33,298 nt of DNA from positions 1 to 33,298 of the forward strand of contig JBFMGS010000023.1 of NCBI GenBank assembly GCA_040752635.1. Reading direction: 5' to 3'. Shown here piece after piece: positions 1-8,457 of the stretch (the first letter of the stretch is position 1; each line of letters begins with the position of its first letter). The notes beneath the pieces are model-generated. The model was not told the DNA's origin, did no database searches, and saw only the letters and a program-made list of their open reading frames with translations. The translations under genes were made by a program, and so were the position numbers. The DNA comes from JBFMGS01 sp040752635. GTDB lineage: Bacteria > Bacillota > SHA-98 > UBA4971.

Positions 1-335
1 ACGAGCACGCGCAACTTTTCCATCCCAGCATCCCACCCTAAGTTGGCGGCTAAAACGCGCACCACTTTTCAACACGTGAAGTCTGCTACCGTTTGAAACG
101 TCCCCATGCAGGCATCGATAACCGCCTAAAGTGGGGTTGTTGTCGCCCGCCAACCCAACAGCGAACACCCCGCGTCCCCTCGTCCGCCACCATTTTGCCT
201 GATTACACGCAAAATTGCAAGGGAAGGCCCAGGAAGGATAGACGTAGTTCGCGTCAAAGATGTTAAAAGCGGCGCACCAAGAGATATCCTGTGGACCTAT
301 ACTACTGTGGATTCGGCTACTGGGAGGGAAAGGGC
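1..335. other. Upstream region, no gene recognised
   Basis: No open frame here resembles a known protein. The stretch is less GC-rich than the genes that follow. A loose pair of similar arms (CCCAC..GGCGG near 34-51 and CCGCC..GTGGGG near 122-136) can be seen, but it is too imperfect to name. A TATACT hexamer at 298-303 could be a -10 box for the phosphoglucomutase gene, but I see no matching -35 box. Confidence 0.5.
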
Positions 336-1760
336 ATGGATCAGGCGATCACAAAGAATTGGGAAGAGCGCGGCGCGCGTTCCATAGACCATATCTTTCG
401 CGAGTATGACATACGAGGTGTAGTTGGGAGGGAGCTTACGCGCGACCTCGCTTACCTGCTTGGGAGGGCGCTTGGCACGTTCTACCCCCGTAAGGGGGTA
501 ACCTCGGTTGCGCTCGGCAGGGATGCCCGCATAAGCTCCCCCGCATTCAGGGACGAGATGTGCCGGGGGCTCGTGGAAAGCGGTCTTCGGGTGTATGACA
601 TCGGGCTCGTTCCCACTCCACTCCTGTACTTCTCGCTCTTCAACCTCAACGTCGGAGGCGGGGTGATGATCACCGGGAGCCACAATCCGCCTGATGAGAA
701 CGGTTTTAAGATATGCCTGGGCACGTCCACCATATACGGCGATGCCATCCAGGAGGTCAAAGACATCCTGCTTCAGCAGGACTTCACCTCGGGAAACGGC
801 ACGTGCGCATCAGTTTCCCTGAATGACGCCTACATTAGCAGGATTTGCCGGGACCTTTCGGCGCGCCCCGGGCACCCCGGCCGCCGCCGTATAAAGGTCG
901 TAGTTGATGCCGGGAACGGCACCGGTAACATCGTCGCGACTGATCTTTACGCTCGCATGGGCCACGAGGTCACAGATATGTACTCCGAACCCGACGGCAG
1001 GTTCCCTCACCACCACCCAGACCCGACGATTCCTGAAAACCTCCGCGATCTCGTGAGGGAGGTGTCAAGGACCGGGGCGGAACTCGGCATCGCATTTGAT
1101 GGCGACGCGGACCGAATCGGGGTGGTGACCGCGGGCGGCGCCATCTTGTGGGGAGACCAGCTACTTATCCTTTTCGCCAGGGACATGCTCGCCGCCTATC
1201 CCGGTGCGAAGATCATCGGCGAGGTGAAGTGCTCCGAAGCCCTGTTCCAGGAGGTGAAGAAGGCAGGCGGCGAGCCCATCATGTGGAAGGTCGGGCACTC
1301 TCTCATAAAGGCAAAACTCAAGGAAGAGAACGCGCTTCTCGCGGGCGAGATGAGCGGCCACTTGTTTTTCGCCGATAGGTATTACGGGTACGACGACGCC
1401 ATATATGCCGGGGCGCGCCTGCTAGACCTCCTATCCCGTTCGAGCATCACCCTTGATGATATGGCAAGGTCGCTCCCCAAGATGTTCAACACTCCGGAGA
1501 TTCGCATGGAATGCCCCGAAGCGGCAAAACAGGCCGTTGCGCAGGAAGTAGCGGCGGCGTTCGCCTCGGATTACGAAGTAAGTTGCGTGGACGGCGCGCG
1601 GATCCGGTTTCCTCACGGGTGGGGGCTCGTACGGGCGTCCAACACTCAGCCCATCCTTGTCCTGAGGTTTGAAGCGGATAGCCCGGATGCGCTTGAAGAG
1701 ATCAAAAGCCTCGTCTCCGGGAAAGTGCGGGATATCCTCGCAGCCCTCGGCGTGACTTAA
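336..1760 (+). CDS. Phosphoglucomutase/phosphomannomutase (alpha-D-phosphohexomutase family)
   Basis: Cytosolic enzyme that interconverts hexose 1- and 6-phosphates (glucose or mannose) through a phosphoserine and a 1,6-bisphosphate intermediate. The 474 residues match the usual length of the family. Seen in the sequence: the N-terminal DIRG motif, the phosphoserine loop TGSHNP with Ser115, the metal loop DGDADR at 255-260, the sugar-specificity loop GEMSGH at 337-342, and the C-terminal phosphate loop RASNTQP. The ATG at 336 is preferred over an in-frame GTG at 291 because GGGAGG lies about 8 bases upstream of it and the extra residues are not family-like. The stop overlaps the stop of the convergent amidase-like gene by two bases. 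The role fits the glycogen genes further on, since it would link glucose 6-phosphate with glucose 1-phosphate. Preference for glucose or mannose cannot be read from the sequence. Confidence 0.93.
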   Translation: MDQAITKNWEERGARSIDHIFREYDIRGVVGRELTRDLAYLLGRALGTFYPRKGVTSVALGRDARISSPAFRDEMCRGLVESGLRVYDIGLVPTPLLYFSLFNLNVGGGVMITGSHNPPDENGFKICLGTSTIYGDAIQEVKDILLQQDFTSGNGTCASVSLNDAYISRICRDLSARPGHPGRRRIKVVVDAGNGTGNIVATDLYARMGHEVTDMYSEPDGRFPHHHPDPTIPENLRDLVREVSRTGAELGIAFDGDADRIGVVTAGGAILWGDQLLILFARDMLAAYPGAKIIGEVKCSEALFQEVKKAGGEPIMWKVGHSLIKAKLKEENALLAGEMSGHLFFADRYYGYDDAIYAGARLLDLLSRSSITLDDMARSLPKMFNTPEIRMECPEAAKQAVAQEVAAAFASDYEVSCVDGARIRFPHGWGLVRASNTQPILVLRFEADSPDALEEIKSLVSGKVRDILAALGVT

Positions 1761-3016
1761 CGCACTATCTTAAAGAGCCAGAAAGTGGTGTTCTTGTCCC
1801 ATCCAAGGTCCCAGGGGACGCGGTAACGGTCTGCTGTGTGGGTGTTTACCAGGAGATACCCGGACGGATCCTTTCCAGTGATCACGGCGAAATGCTGTAT
1901 CTTCCCCTTTTCCTCGTAAGCTATGATGTCGCCCGCGGCAAGCTCAGAGAGCGCGCCCCTGGGAAACCTTGACGTGGGCACCTGGACCTCCCGGAAGGAG
2001 CCCCTGGCCAGCAATCGCGCCGTGCCGCTCGCCGTGAGGTGAGATGCGAAGGCGTCGGTCTCGACCCATGCCTTGCTGCCTCCCCTCCGGGAGCTATAGT
2101 CATAATGCCATTCGGAGTCCATGGGAATTCCCCCGGCCTGCCTGTCACCGAGCACCTGGGAAACGAAGTTCGTGCAGTCCCCGCCGAGGTCGGTGTAGTC
2201 GCAGTATGCGGGGTTATACCCGAACTCTGCCCCGGGACCGATCTTCACACCGCAATATCTGTCTGCGTACGCTACCGCTCTCCAGCGGTCGTAGATGGAG
2301 CCCGGTCGCGCCGCCGTTTCAAGGGGCACTGTATCCGGGCGGCCCGAAGGATAGGTGAATACCACGGAGTCAGCAGGCTCGCGGACCGATGCCGGGGCGA
2401 CCTCCGGCGCAAGAGTGTCCTCGCCTAGGGGGTCCGTGTACTCGTCCGACCGGATGAGCCATTTCGCGTTCTTGCGGACGAGCGTTAGATTATGGCGGGT
2501 CCTTATGCCAAAAGTATTGCTGGCTGCGGTAGACCGCCCCGGCGGCTTGTATGTCACGTTGAGACTCTGCCATACTACGGCGCTTGCGGTATTGGTGCCA
2601 AGTGAAACCGATCTGACCTGCAGGTGAGCGTCTGCACGGGTTATGCCTGCTCCGCGCTTCGATGCCCACGCTTTGACATACCTAACCTTCCGGATTTCAT
2701 GTTGAAGGGCCCTCGTGGCAGTCCCCGGCCCGCCAGTTTCATATATCGGTTCAAGCAACGATATGTCGCCTTTTGCAAGGGCTCGAGCACGCATTGCGAA
2801 GATCTCGTGAAGCGCGGAGACAACCGCCTTTGTCGCCGAGCTCCGGGGCGGACGCGCCTGGCCCGGCCACAAGCCGGGCACAAGTCGAATCCCCATGCCC
2901 GCTGCCACGGCGGTCGCGATCACCCCGAGCACCAGCCACGTCCTGGCCCGTCGTCCGAGACGTTCTTCGTCTGCCAATGTCGGGCTCCCCTTCCCGCCAG
3001 ACCGCACCGACTGCAT
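1757..3016 (-). CDS. Membrane-anchored amidase-like (Amidase_6) protein
   Basis: Predicted extracytoplasmic cysteine hydrolase of the NlpC/P60-like 'putative amidase' family (Amidase_6). Residues 27-48 form a single hydrophobic segment after a basic N-terminus, so the protein is probably tethered to the membrane with its body outside. The middle, about 75-230, has no motif I recognise and may be a substrate- or wall-binding region. The C-terminal domain, about 245-419, carries GDCTNFVSQ with the likely nucleophile Cys281, a QHFAVITG stretch with the expected histidine, and NTHTADR. Substrates of this family are mostly unproven; some members sit near sporulation or cell-wall genes. The ATG at 3016 lacks a clear Shine-Dalgarno sequence, so the start is uncertain. 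The neighbouring MFS gene is divergent. Confidence 0.82.
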   Translation of the reverse strand: MQSVRSGGKGSPTLADEERLGRRARTWLVLGVIATAVAAGMGIRLVPGLWPGQARPPRSSATKAVVSALHEIFAMRARALAKGDISLLEPIYETGGPGTATRALQHEIRKVRYVKAWASKRGAGITRADAHLQVRSVSLGTNTASAVVWQSLNVTYKPPGRSTAASNTFGIRTRHNLTLVRKNAKWLIRSDEYTDPLGEDTLAPEVAPASVREPADSVVFTYPSGRPDTVPLETAARPGSIYDRWRAVAYADRYCGVKIGPGAEFGYNPAYCDYTDLGGDCTNFVSQVLGDRQAGGIPMDSEWHYDYSSRRGGSKAWVETDAFASHLTASGTARLLARGSFREVQVPTSRFPRGALSELAAGDIIAYEEKGKIQHFAVITGKDPSGYLLVNTHTADRYRVPWDLGWDKNTTFWLFKIVR

Positions 3017-3134
3017 GCAAGTATAGTCTGGCCTTGTCAGGGGCGAATGATAAGCGGAAGTTACAGCGACCCCGTGTCATGACCCTGTTGCGTTTTGTTG
3101 CCGCAAGTGTTACAACATTGGGGGAGGGTAAAAG

Positions 3135-4352
3135 ATGTTCAATATCATCGTCCTGGGTCTTGTTAGCCTGCTTACTGACGTAAGCTCTGAGATGGTCTAT
3201 CCTCTCCTTCCACTGTTCCTCACTACTCGTCTCGGGGCAGGCCCCGCCATTGTGGGACTGATCGAGGGTATAGCTGAGAGCCTGGCCAGTCTTCTCAAGG
3301 TGTTCTCGGGCTATGTATCGGACTGGTTTGGGCGTAGAAAGCCCCTCGCCGTTTTGGGCTACGGGTCATCGACTGCCGGAAAGGTCGTTCTTTATCTTGC
3401 CGGGTCGTGGCCAGCGGTGCTGGCGGCAAGGGTCATCGACAGGTTCGGCAAAGGGGTACGCACCGCGCCGCGCGACGCGCTAATCGCCGATTCCTCCACC
3501 CCGGAAACGCGCGGGCGCGCGTACGGGCTTCACCGGGCTATGGATACGCTGGGTGCAGCCGTCGGCGTTCTCCTTGCTTACTACTTCATTACCGCGTACA
3601 AGGGCGATTACTCGAGGGTGTTCTTGTGGGCAATGGTTCCGGCCTTCCTTGGCGTAGCGGCGCTGTTCCTGGTTCGTGAAGGGCGGGCGCGGGCGGTCGC
3701 CTACTCTGGGGCTGACAATGGGGAGGGCGGTGTCAGCTCCTCTGACAGACAGTCGGGTGCAGGGGGACTGATGCCCGGCACCAGCCGCAGGCGCCTCCCG
3801 CCCTTCCAGTGGTCGAAGCTGGATCGCCGCCTCCGCCGGTTCCTCGTCGTGGTGTCTCTGTTTGCCCTCGGCAACTCATCCAACCAGTTTCTCCTGCTCC
3901 GCGCGAGCAACATAGGCTTTGGCCCGGCGACGATCCTTCTTGTGTACCTCCTGTATAACATGGTCTACGCGGCGCTATCGTACCCCGCAGGCCGTCTTTC
4001 GGACAGGATAGGCCGGAAGACCCTGCTCGTTGCGGGCTACGCGACTTATGGCCTGGTCTACCTCGGTTTTGCCTTCGCAGGCTCACCATGGCATATATGG
4101 ACCCTCTTTGCTGTGTACGGCGTATATACCGCGCTTACAGAGGGCGTGGAGAAGGCTCTTGTAGCAGATATCGCCCCGGGCGAGCTGAGGGCGACCACCA
4201 TAGGCCTGCACGCAACGCTCGTCGGGATCGCTCTTCTTCCCGCTTCACTACTCGCAGGCCTTCTTTGGAAGTTCTTCGGCCCCCAGGCGACGTTCCTTCT
4301 CGGGGGGCTTACAGGACTGCTCGCAGCCGCCGGCATCTGGACCCTTATTTAG
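3135..4352 (+). CDS. MFS transporter
   Basis: Integral membrane secondary transporter of the major facilitator superfamily, 405 residues with about twelve hydrophobic segments. The loop between helices 2 and 3 reads DWFGRRKP and its second-half counterpart reads DRIGRKT, both versions of the MFS motif A. The segment DRFGKGVRTAPRDALIAD after helix 4 is typical of a bacterial MFS subgroup often annotated only as 'MFS transporter'. A hydrophilic loop at about 187-235 separates the halves. The start is clear: GGGGGAGGG at 3120-3128 lies 6 bases before ATG. The substrate cannot be inferred; there is no biosynthetic or drug-resistance partner next to it. The stop codon lies inside the base of a large hairpin (4350-4426). 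Confidence 0.88.
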   Translation: MFNIIVLGLVSLLTDVSSEMVYPLLPLFLTTRLGAGPAIVGLIEGIAESLASLLKVFSGYVSDWFGRRKPLAVLGYGSSTAGKVVLYLAGSWPAVLAARVIDRFGKGVRTAPRDALIADSSTPETRGRAYGLHRAMDTLGAAVGVLLAYYFITAYKGDYSRVFLWAMVPAFLGVAALFLVREGRARAVAYSGADNGEGGVSSSDRQSGAGGLMPGTSRRRLPPFQWSKLDRRLRRFLVVVSLFALGNSSNQFLLLRASNIGFGPATILLVYLLYNMVYAALSYPAGRLSDRIGRKTLLVAGYATYGLVYLGFAFAGSPWHIWTLFAVYGVYTALTEGVEKALVADIAPGELRATTIGLHATLVGIALLPASLLAGLLWKFFGPQATFLLGGLTGLLAAAGIWTLI

Positions 4353-4426
4353 TTGCTGCACCAAGACGTGCTCCTGCCCCGGCCGCCTGGCTTCGTAACC
4401 GAGCTCCCAGGCGGCCGCGTGCAACT
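4350..4426 (+). terminator. Large two-tier hairpin beginning at the MFS stop codon
   Basis: The outer stem pairs TAGTTG..CAC (4350-4361, with a three-base bulge) with GTGCAACTA (about 4418-4426). The inner stem pairs GGCCGCCTGG (4381-4390) with CCAGGCGGCC (4407-4416). No T-run follows, so it is not a textbook intrinsic terminator. It probably stabilises or ends the MFS transcript before the trmB promoter. Confidence 0.5.
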
Positions 4427-4555
4427 AAATGCGGCTGCGCGCATTGAATATCGCCCGCATTAAACGTCGCGCCCACCAAACATAAAGCTCCGCACATGCT
4501 CCCCACATGAGCCTTCCCGTCGGGCAGACAGCCTTGATGCACCCTGACTTAGTCG
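4427..4555. other. Intergenic stretch, nothing recognised
   Basis: This joins the MFS hairpin to the trmB promoter. No open frame or strong repeat was seen in it. Together with the hairpin, promoter and operator sites it fills the 303-base gap between the MFS gene and trmB. Confidence 0.5.
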
Positions 4556-4585
4556 TTGACAACCGCAGGGGGATGAGTGTATACT
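4556..4585 (+). promoter_or_regulatory. Sigma-A promoter of the trmB-like gene
   Basis: A perfect -35 box TTGACA (4556-4561), an 18-base spacer and a -10 box TATACT (4580-4585) form the best promoter in the window. The predicted transcription start, near 4592, lies just before the paired operator-like sites at 4600-4637. Confidence 0.75.
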
Positions 4586-4599
4586 CGTGGCAGTGTTTC

Positions 4600-4637
4600 G
4601 CATACGAACTACGTTGTTAGCATAAGAACTACTATGC
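4600..4637 (-). promoter_or_regulatory. Two operator-like sites downstream of the trmB promoter
   Basis: GCATACGAACTAC (4600-4612) is repeated as GCATAAGAACTAC (4620-4632), exactly 20 bases or two helical turns apart. On the minus strand they read GTAGTTCGTATGC and GTAGTTCTTATGC. The second copy is also flanked by a GCATA/TATGC inverted pair ending at 4637. The sites lie immediately after the predicted transcription start, a position that suits repression. The core recurs before the ATPase gene at 5659. That the regulator encoded here binds them is an inference. Confidence 0.55.
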
Positions 4638-4655
4638 GGGGGCAGGTGGGAGGAG

Positions 4656-5432
4656 TTGGATCCCCTCAGGGCGCTGATAGAGCTCGGGTTCACCGAGTAT
4701 GAGGCAAAAACGTATCTTGCGCTGTTGCGGACAAGTCCCGCAACAGGCTATCAGGTCAGCAAGGACGCAGGAATCCCCCGGTCAATGGTTTACGAAGCAC
4801 TCGGTAGGCTCGCCAACCGCGGCGCCGTGCTTACCTTGCCCCAGGGCGATACCACGAGATATGCGCCGGTGCCCGTGGCCGCGTTGCTCGACAGCATGCG
4901 CCATACTTACGAGGAAGCGATCGACGCAGCACATGAGAGCCTTGCCCGATATGAAACGCCAGTCCCGTTGGAGCAGGCGTGGAACATCGAGGGAAGAGGA
5001 GCGATACTGGGCCGGGCCCGGGAGATGATAGCAGGTGCTCGAGAGGAACTGCTCTTGTCCTTGACAGACCGGACCCTCGTTGACCTCATGCCGGTGCTGC
5101 GCGAGGCTCACGAGAGAGGGGTGCGGGTGCGCATTCTTGTGTGTGGAGATGCAGAGGTTGATTTCGGCGAGGTGGTGAGACACCCCCAGGCTGAAAGCGC
5201 GCTCCAGCAGATCGGCCAAAGCATAGTTGTTGTCACTGATGGGTCCCACGCCCTCATAGGGGGAGCCGGGGCCGACGATACAGCCGTCTGGACGGGCAAC
5301 CGCCACCTGGTGTTCATAGCGCGTCAGTATATCTGGCAGGAGATGTTCACCCAGCGGGTCTCGGAGCGACTTGGCAAGGAGCTCTGGTCGGTGCTCACCC
5401 CCGAAGAGCGCAAGGCTATCTTCGGAGACTGA
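4656..5432 (+). CDS. TrmB-family transcriptional regulator
   Basis: DNA-binding regulator of the TrmB family, 258 residues. An N-terminal winged helix-turn-helix (about 5-75) contains the hallmark LGFTEYEAKTYLALL, followed by GYQVSKDAGIPRSMVYEALGRL as recognition region. A short helical linker, about 85-108, leads to a C-terminal effector domain of the phospholipase-D-like TrmB type (about 110-255). Family members sense sugars or other small ligands; the ligand here is unknown. The start is probably TTG at 4656, because the family signature begins a few residues later. However, GGGAGG at 4648-4653 sits only two bases before it, which is unusually tight. The gene has its own strong promoter and two operator-like sites, suggesting autoregulation. 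A matching site precedes the following ATPase gene, making that its likely target. Confidence 0.88.
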   Translation: MDPLRALIELGFTEYEAKTYLALLRTSPATGYQVSKDAGIPRSMVYEALGRLANRGAVLTLPQGDTTRYAPVPVAALLDSMRHTYEEAIDAAHESLARYETPVPLEQAWNIEGRGAILGRAREMIAGAREELLLSLTDRTLVDLMPVLREAHERGVRVRILVCGDAEVDFGEVVRHPQAESALQQIGQSIVVVTDGSHALIGGAGADDTAVWTGNRHLVFIARQYIWQEMFTQRVSERLGKELWSVLTPEERKAIFGD

Positions 5433-5530
5433 GGTCGGATACGGTCTCGCCAGGATACCCCACCAGACTGCATTCGTACTCAATCGCTGACCCAGTCAAA
5501 CGCGTCCGATTAATAAGGGGAAAGGGATGG
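5433..5530. other. Start of the trmB-ATPase intergenic region
   Basis: This is the first part of a 300-base gap. A weak promoter-like pair, CTGACC near 5487 and TAATAA near 5511, could drive the structured leader that follows, but the match is poor. No gene is visible. Confidence 0.35.
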
Positions 5531-5532
5531 AG

Positions 5533-5634
5533 AGGAGGCAAAATGCCTCCTGCCTATGGCGAGCACCGAGAGAGACCGGGGCAGGAGTGTTCTTCCAGCC
5601 AGGTGGGAACCCTGAACGCAGCATGACCGGCTGC
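5533..5634 (+). promoter_or_regulatory. Structured leader before the P-type ATPase gene
   Basis: Several helices are visible. AGGAGGCA (5533-5540) pairs with TGCCTCCT (5544-5551) around a three-base loop. CTCCTGCC (5547-5554) can instead pair with GGCAGGAG (5580-5587), so these two helices exclude each other. Then come CAGG/CCTG (5600-5603/5611-5614) and GCAGC/GCTGC (5618-5622/5630-5634). The switchable pairing suggests an RNA regulator, perhaps ion-responsive given the gene downstream. I could not match the yybP-ykoY, M-box or NiCo riboswitch patterns. There is a partial resemblance to T-box sequence, but it is not convincing. Confidence 0.4.
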
Positions 5635-5658
5635 TCGCAGAGACCGACTGTTTGAGGC

Positions 5659-5668
5659 GTTCGTATGC
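5659..5668 (+). promoter_or_regulatory. Third copy of the TrmB-type operator motif
   Basis: GTTCGTATGC here is the exact reverse complement of GCATACGAAC at 4600-4609. The bases that follow, TAAA, also resemble those beside the trmB copies (GAAA and TAAC). It lies 65 bases before the ATPase start. This suggests that one regulator controls both genes. Confidence 0.5.
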
Positions 5669-5732
5669 TAAAAGAGCTTGAGTACTGGGTGACCAGCTCA
5701 GGACACAATTGCATGAAAGAGGGACACGAGTC

Positions 5733-8231
5733 ATGGCGGTGGGGAATCTAGAAGCATATTGGGGACCTCATACCGGACTGTCAGACAGCGAAGCGGAGGA
5801 GCGCCGCAAGACATACGGCCCGAATACCTTGCCCTCGCGCAGGGGCCCGTCGCGGCTTGCGATCTTCTTATCCCAGTTTACGAACCCTCTCGTATACGTT
5901 ATCCTGACCGCTGCTGTCGTATCGCTGATCCTGAGGGAGTTCGGCGATTTTCTCATCATAATGGCTGTCGTGCTGTTTGACGCCGTTCTGGGGTTCATTC
6001 AGGAGTACCAGGCGAGGCGAACCTACGAAGGTTTGAGGAAGCTCGTCAGGCCCACTGCAACTGTGGTGAGGAGCGGCGAGCGGAAGGAGGTCGAGGTCCG
6101 CGAGCTTGTCCCGGGCGACCTGGTCATTCTCGCAGCGGGCGACCGGGTGCCTGCAGACGGCCGGGTGCTGGAAAGCGCGAGAATGTCGGTCAATGAGGCC
6201 ATCCTGACAGGAGAGAGCGAGCCAGTCTTCAAGAGCGAGGCGGAGGGCAAGAATGCAGTTTACATGGGCACCACAGTGCTCTCCGGCCGCGGCGTGATCA
6301 GAGTCACCAGCACCGGGAAGGACACAGAGCTCGGGAAGATCGCGGCCAGCCTGTCGGAAACAGAGGAACAGGCGACGCCCCTCCAGGTCAGGCTCGCCGC
6401 GTTCAGCCGTACGCTCACGCGCATTGTGATCAGCGTCACCGTCGTGATCTTCCTCATCGGCCTTCTCACGGGTAAGCCCGCGCTGGAAATGGTGAGAGTT
6501 GCGATCATCCTGGCGATTGCGGCGATCCCGGAAGGGCTCCTGATAGCAGTTACAGTCATACTGGTCATCGGCATGCGCAAGATCCTGAAGCGCAAGGGAC
6601 TCGTGAAGAAGCTGCTGGCAGTGGAGACCCTGGGATCCGTGACAACCATCTGCACCGACAAGACAGGTACGCTCACCGATGGAATCATGACAGTCACTCG
6701 CGCCAGTTTTGATGTCCCGGACCGCGCTGTCCAGGCGCTCGTCCTGTGCAACAACCTCGAGGATTCTCTCGAGGTGGCGCTGTGGAAGTTCGCTCGCGAA
6801 AACGGCGTAGAGGACCCCGAGGGGTTCGCCAGGCGCTGCGAGCGCATTGGCGAGGAGCCCTTTTCCAGCGAGACGAGGTTCATGCGCACGGTCAACCTTG
6901 TTGACGGGAACAGGGTGGCCTTCGTCAAAGGAGCCCCGGAAGTAGTGGCCAACATGTGCGTCCTCTCGGATGACCAGCGGGCGAAGATCAAGGAGAGCGT
7001 TGAGTCATGGGGGGACGAGGGGCTGAAAGTACTCGGCATCGCCGTGAAAGAAGGCGTCAACCTTGAGACCGCTGCGGGCTTCGAGACTGCTGCCGGCTAC
7101 ACATGGGCCGGCCTCGTAGGCATCGAGGACCCTGTTCGTGATGAGGTTGCGGAGGCAGTGAAGACGTGTCGGGGCGCCGGCGTGAGAGTAAAGATCATCA
7201 CCGGCGACCACAAGCGTACAGCCCTTCACGTTGCAAGACGCGTGGGGCTCGACGTCTCCGAGGATGGAGTAATAGACGGGCGCGCGCTCGACGCGATGAG
7301 CGAAGCCGAGCTTGCCCGGCGCGCTCGAGACACAGTGGTTTTCACCCGCATCTCTCCGCACCAGAAGCTGAAGATAGTGTCCGCTCTTCAGAAGGCCGGC
7401 GAAGTCGTGGCCATGGTGGGAGACGGCGTGAACGACGCCCCGGCCCTCAAGAAGTCCAACATAGGAGTGGTGGTGGGCAGCGCAACGGATGTGGCCAAGG
7501 AGACCGCAGACATCATCCTTCTTGACAGCAACTTCAAAACGATAGTCGCTGCAGTCGAGGAAGGGCGGGTGGTGTTTGACAATATCAGGAAGGTAGTGTC
7601 CTACACCCTCTCTAATTCGTTTGCGGAGATACTTCTCATCTTTGGCGCAATGGCGATGAGGTGGGCGGCGCCGCTCGTGGTGGCGCAGATCTTGTGGATA
7701 CACCTCATATGCGACGGTCCCGTGGACATCGTCCTCGGCTTCGAACCGAAGGAAGAAGGCATCATGCGCGAGAAACCGCGGCCGCTATCCGAGCCGATCC
7801 TCGGGAAGCTCGGCATCGCGCTCATCGCTGCGATAAGCGTCACGGCAGGAGTGGGGTGTCTGGCCATGTTCGGCCACTACTGGCTCGCCCATCGTGACCT
7901 TGCACTCGCGCGGACCCTATCCTACGCCACCCTGGCGATCATCTCGCTCGTATACGTGTTTGCGTATCGCAGCATGCGGAGGAGCATTTTCCACGCAAGC
8001 CACCTCCTGGCGAATAAACCGCTTTTGATCTCTGTGGCGGGCGGCTTTGTGCTTGCCATCGGGGCCGTGGTCGTGCCCGGAGTGCGCAGGTTGCTGGGCC
8101 TCGTGCCCCTGGCGGCAGGGGAGTGGGTCATGGTGTTCGGAATCGCTATCGCCTTGCTGCTCATCGTGGAGGTGGGGAAGTTCATCGCCCTCAGGCGCAG
8201 ACGGGCGCTTTCAACGAATTCAGGCAGTTGA
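5733..8231 (+). CDS. P2-type cation-transporting ATPase (calcium ATPase-like, HAD-IC)
   Basis: Membrane ion pump driven by ATP, 832 residues, the usual size for short bacterial P2 ATPases. In order: actuator loop TGES (159-162), M4 motif PEGL (266-269), phosphorylation site DKTGTLT with Asp309, nucleotide-domain KGAPE, hinge GDGVNDAP (from 563), and about ten membrane helices. The calcium-site residues of SERCA are only partly kept. The M4 glutamate (267), an M5 glutamate (632) and an M6 aspartate (661) are present. By my alignment the M5 asparagine position is Ser629 and the M6 asparagine is His657 (WIHLICDG). The ion may therefore not be calcium; manganese, magnesium or another cation is possible. 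ATG at 5733 follows AAAGAGGGA by about 8 bases; an in-frame TTG at 5709 is less likely. It lies behind a TrmB regulator with a shared operator motif. Confidence 0.92.
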   Translation: MAVGNLEAYWGPHTGLSDSEAEERRKTYGPNTLPSRRGPSRLAIFLSQFTNPLVYVILTAAVVSLILREFGDFLIIMAVVLFDAVLGFIQEYQARRTYEGLRKLVRPTATVVRSGERKEVEVRELVPGDLVILAAGDRVPADGRVLESARMSVNEAILTGESEPVFKSEAEGKNAVYMGTTVLSGRGVIRVTSTGKDTELGKIAASLSETEEQATPLQVRLAAFSRTLTRIVISVTVVIFLIGLLTGKPALEMVRVAIILAIAAIPEGLLIAVTVILVIGMRKILKRKGLVKKLLAVETLGSVTTICTDKTGTLTDGIMTVTRASFDVPDRAVQALVLCNNLEDSLEVALWKFARENGVEDPEGFARRCERIGEEPFSSETRFMRTVNLVDGNRVAFVKGAPEVVANMCVLSDDQRAKIKESVESWGDEGLKVLGIAVKEGVNLETAAGFETAAGYTWAGLVGIEDPVRDEVAEAVKTCRGAGVRVKIITGDHKRTALHVARRVGLDVSEDGVIDGRALDAMSEAELARRARDTVVFTRISPHQKLKIVSALQKAGEVVAMVGDGVNDAPALKKSNIGVVVGSATDVAKETADIILLDSNFKTIVAAVEEGRVVFDNIRKVVSYTLSNSFAEILLIFGAMAMRWAAPLVVAQILWIHLICDGPVDIVLGFEPKEEGIMREKPRPLSEPILGKLGIALIAAISVTAGVGCLAMFGHYWLAHRDLALARTLSYATLAIISLVYVFAYRSMRRSIFHASHLLANKPLLISVAGGFVLAIGAVVVPGVRRLLGLVPLAAGEWVMVFGIAIALLLIVEVGKFIALRRRRALSTNSGS

Positions 8232-8325
8232 TACCCGCGTATGACGGCACACCCGCGAGGTCCTGAGAGGTCCACGGCATGGGACCACCACAGCCAAATG
8301 CACTAATGGAGGTGTTAGACGGTAT

Positions 8326-8351
8326 GGGACCCCCATTGCGGTGGGGGCCCC
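8326..8351. terminator. Hairpin between the convergent ATPase and glgP genes
   Basis: CCCCCA (8330-8335) pairs with TGGGGG (8342-8347) around TTGCGG, and the stem is extended by GGG/CCC after one mismatch. It lies 95 bases past the ATPase stop and about 107 past the glgP stop. It could end both transcripts, although neither side has a T-tract. Confidence 0.5.
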
Positions 8352-8457
8352 ACGACACGAAAGATGGCAGAAGCTTCTACCCGGACTTGCTTGAGCGCAC
8401 AGATTTCGTGAGTGCGCACATCAGGAGCGTCGTCAAGAGCATCGTCCTCGTTGGCGT

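Noticed and set aside
4782..5483. Antisense frame over the trmB gene
   Set aside because: It is a mirror of the regulator's codon usage, with no domain or ribosome binding site.
5533..5634. T-box leader
   Set aside because: GGTGGGAACC is close to, but not the same as, the T-box core GGTGGNACCGCG. No specifier stem or terminator was found, and a cation pump is not an expected T-box target.
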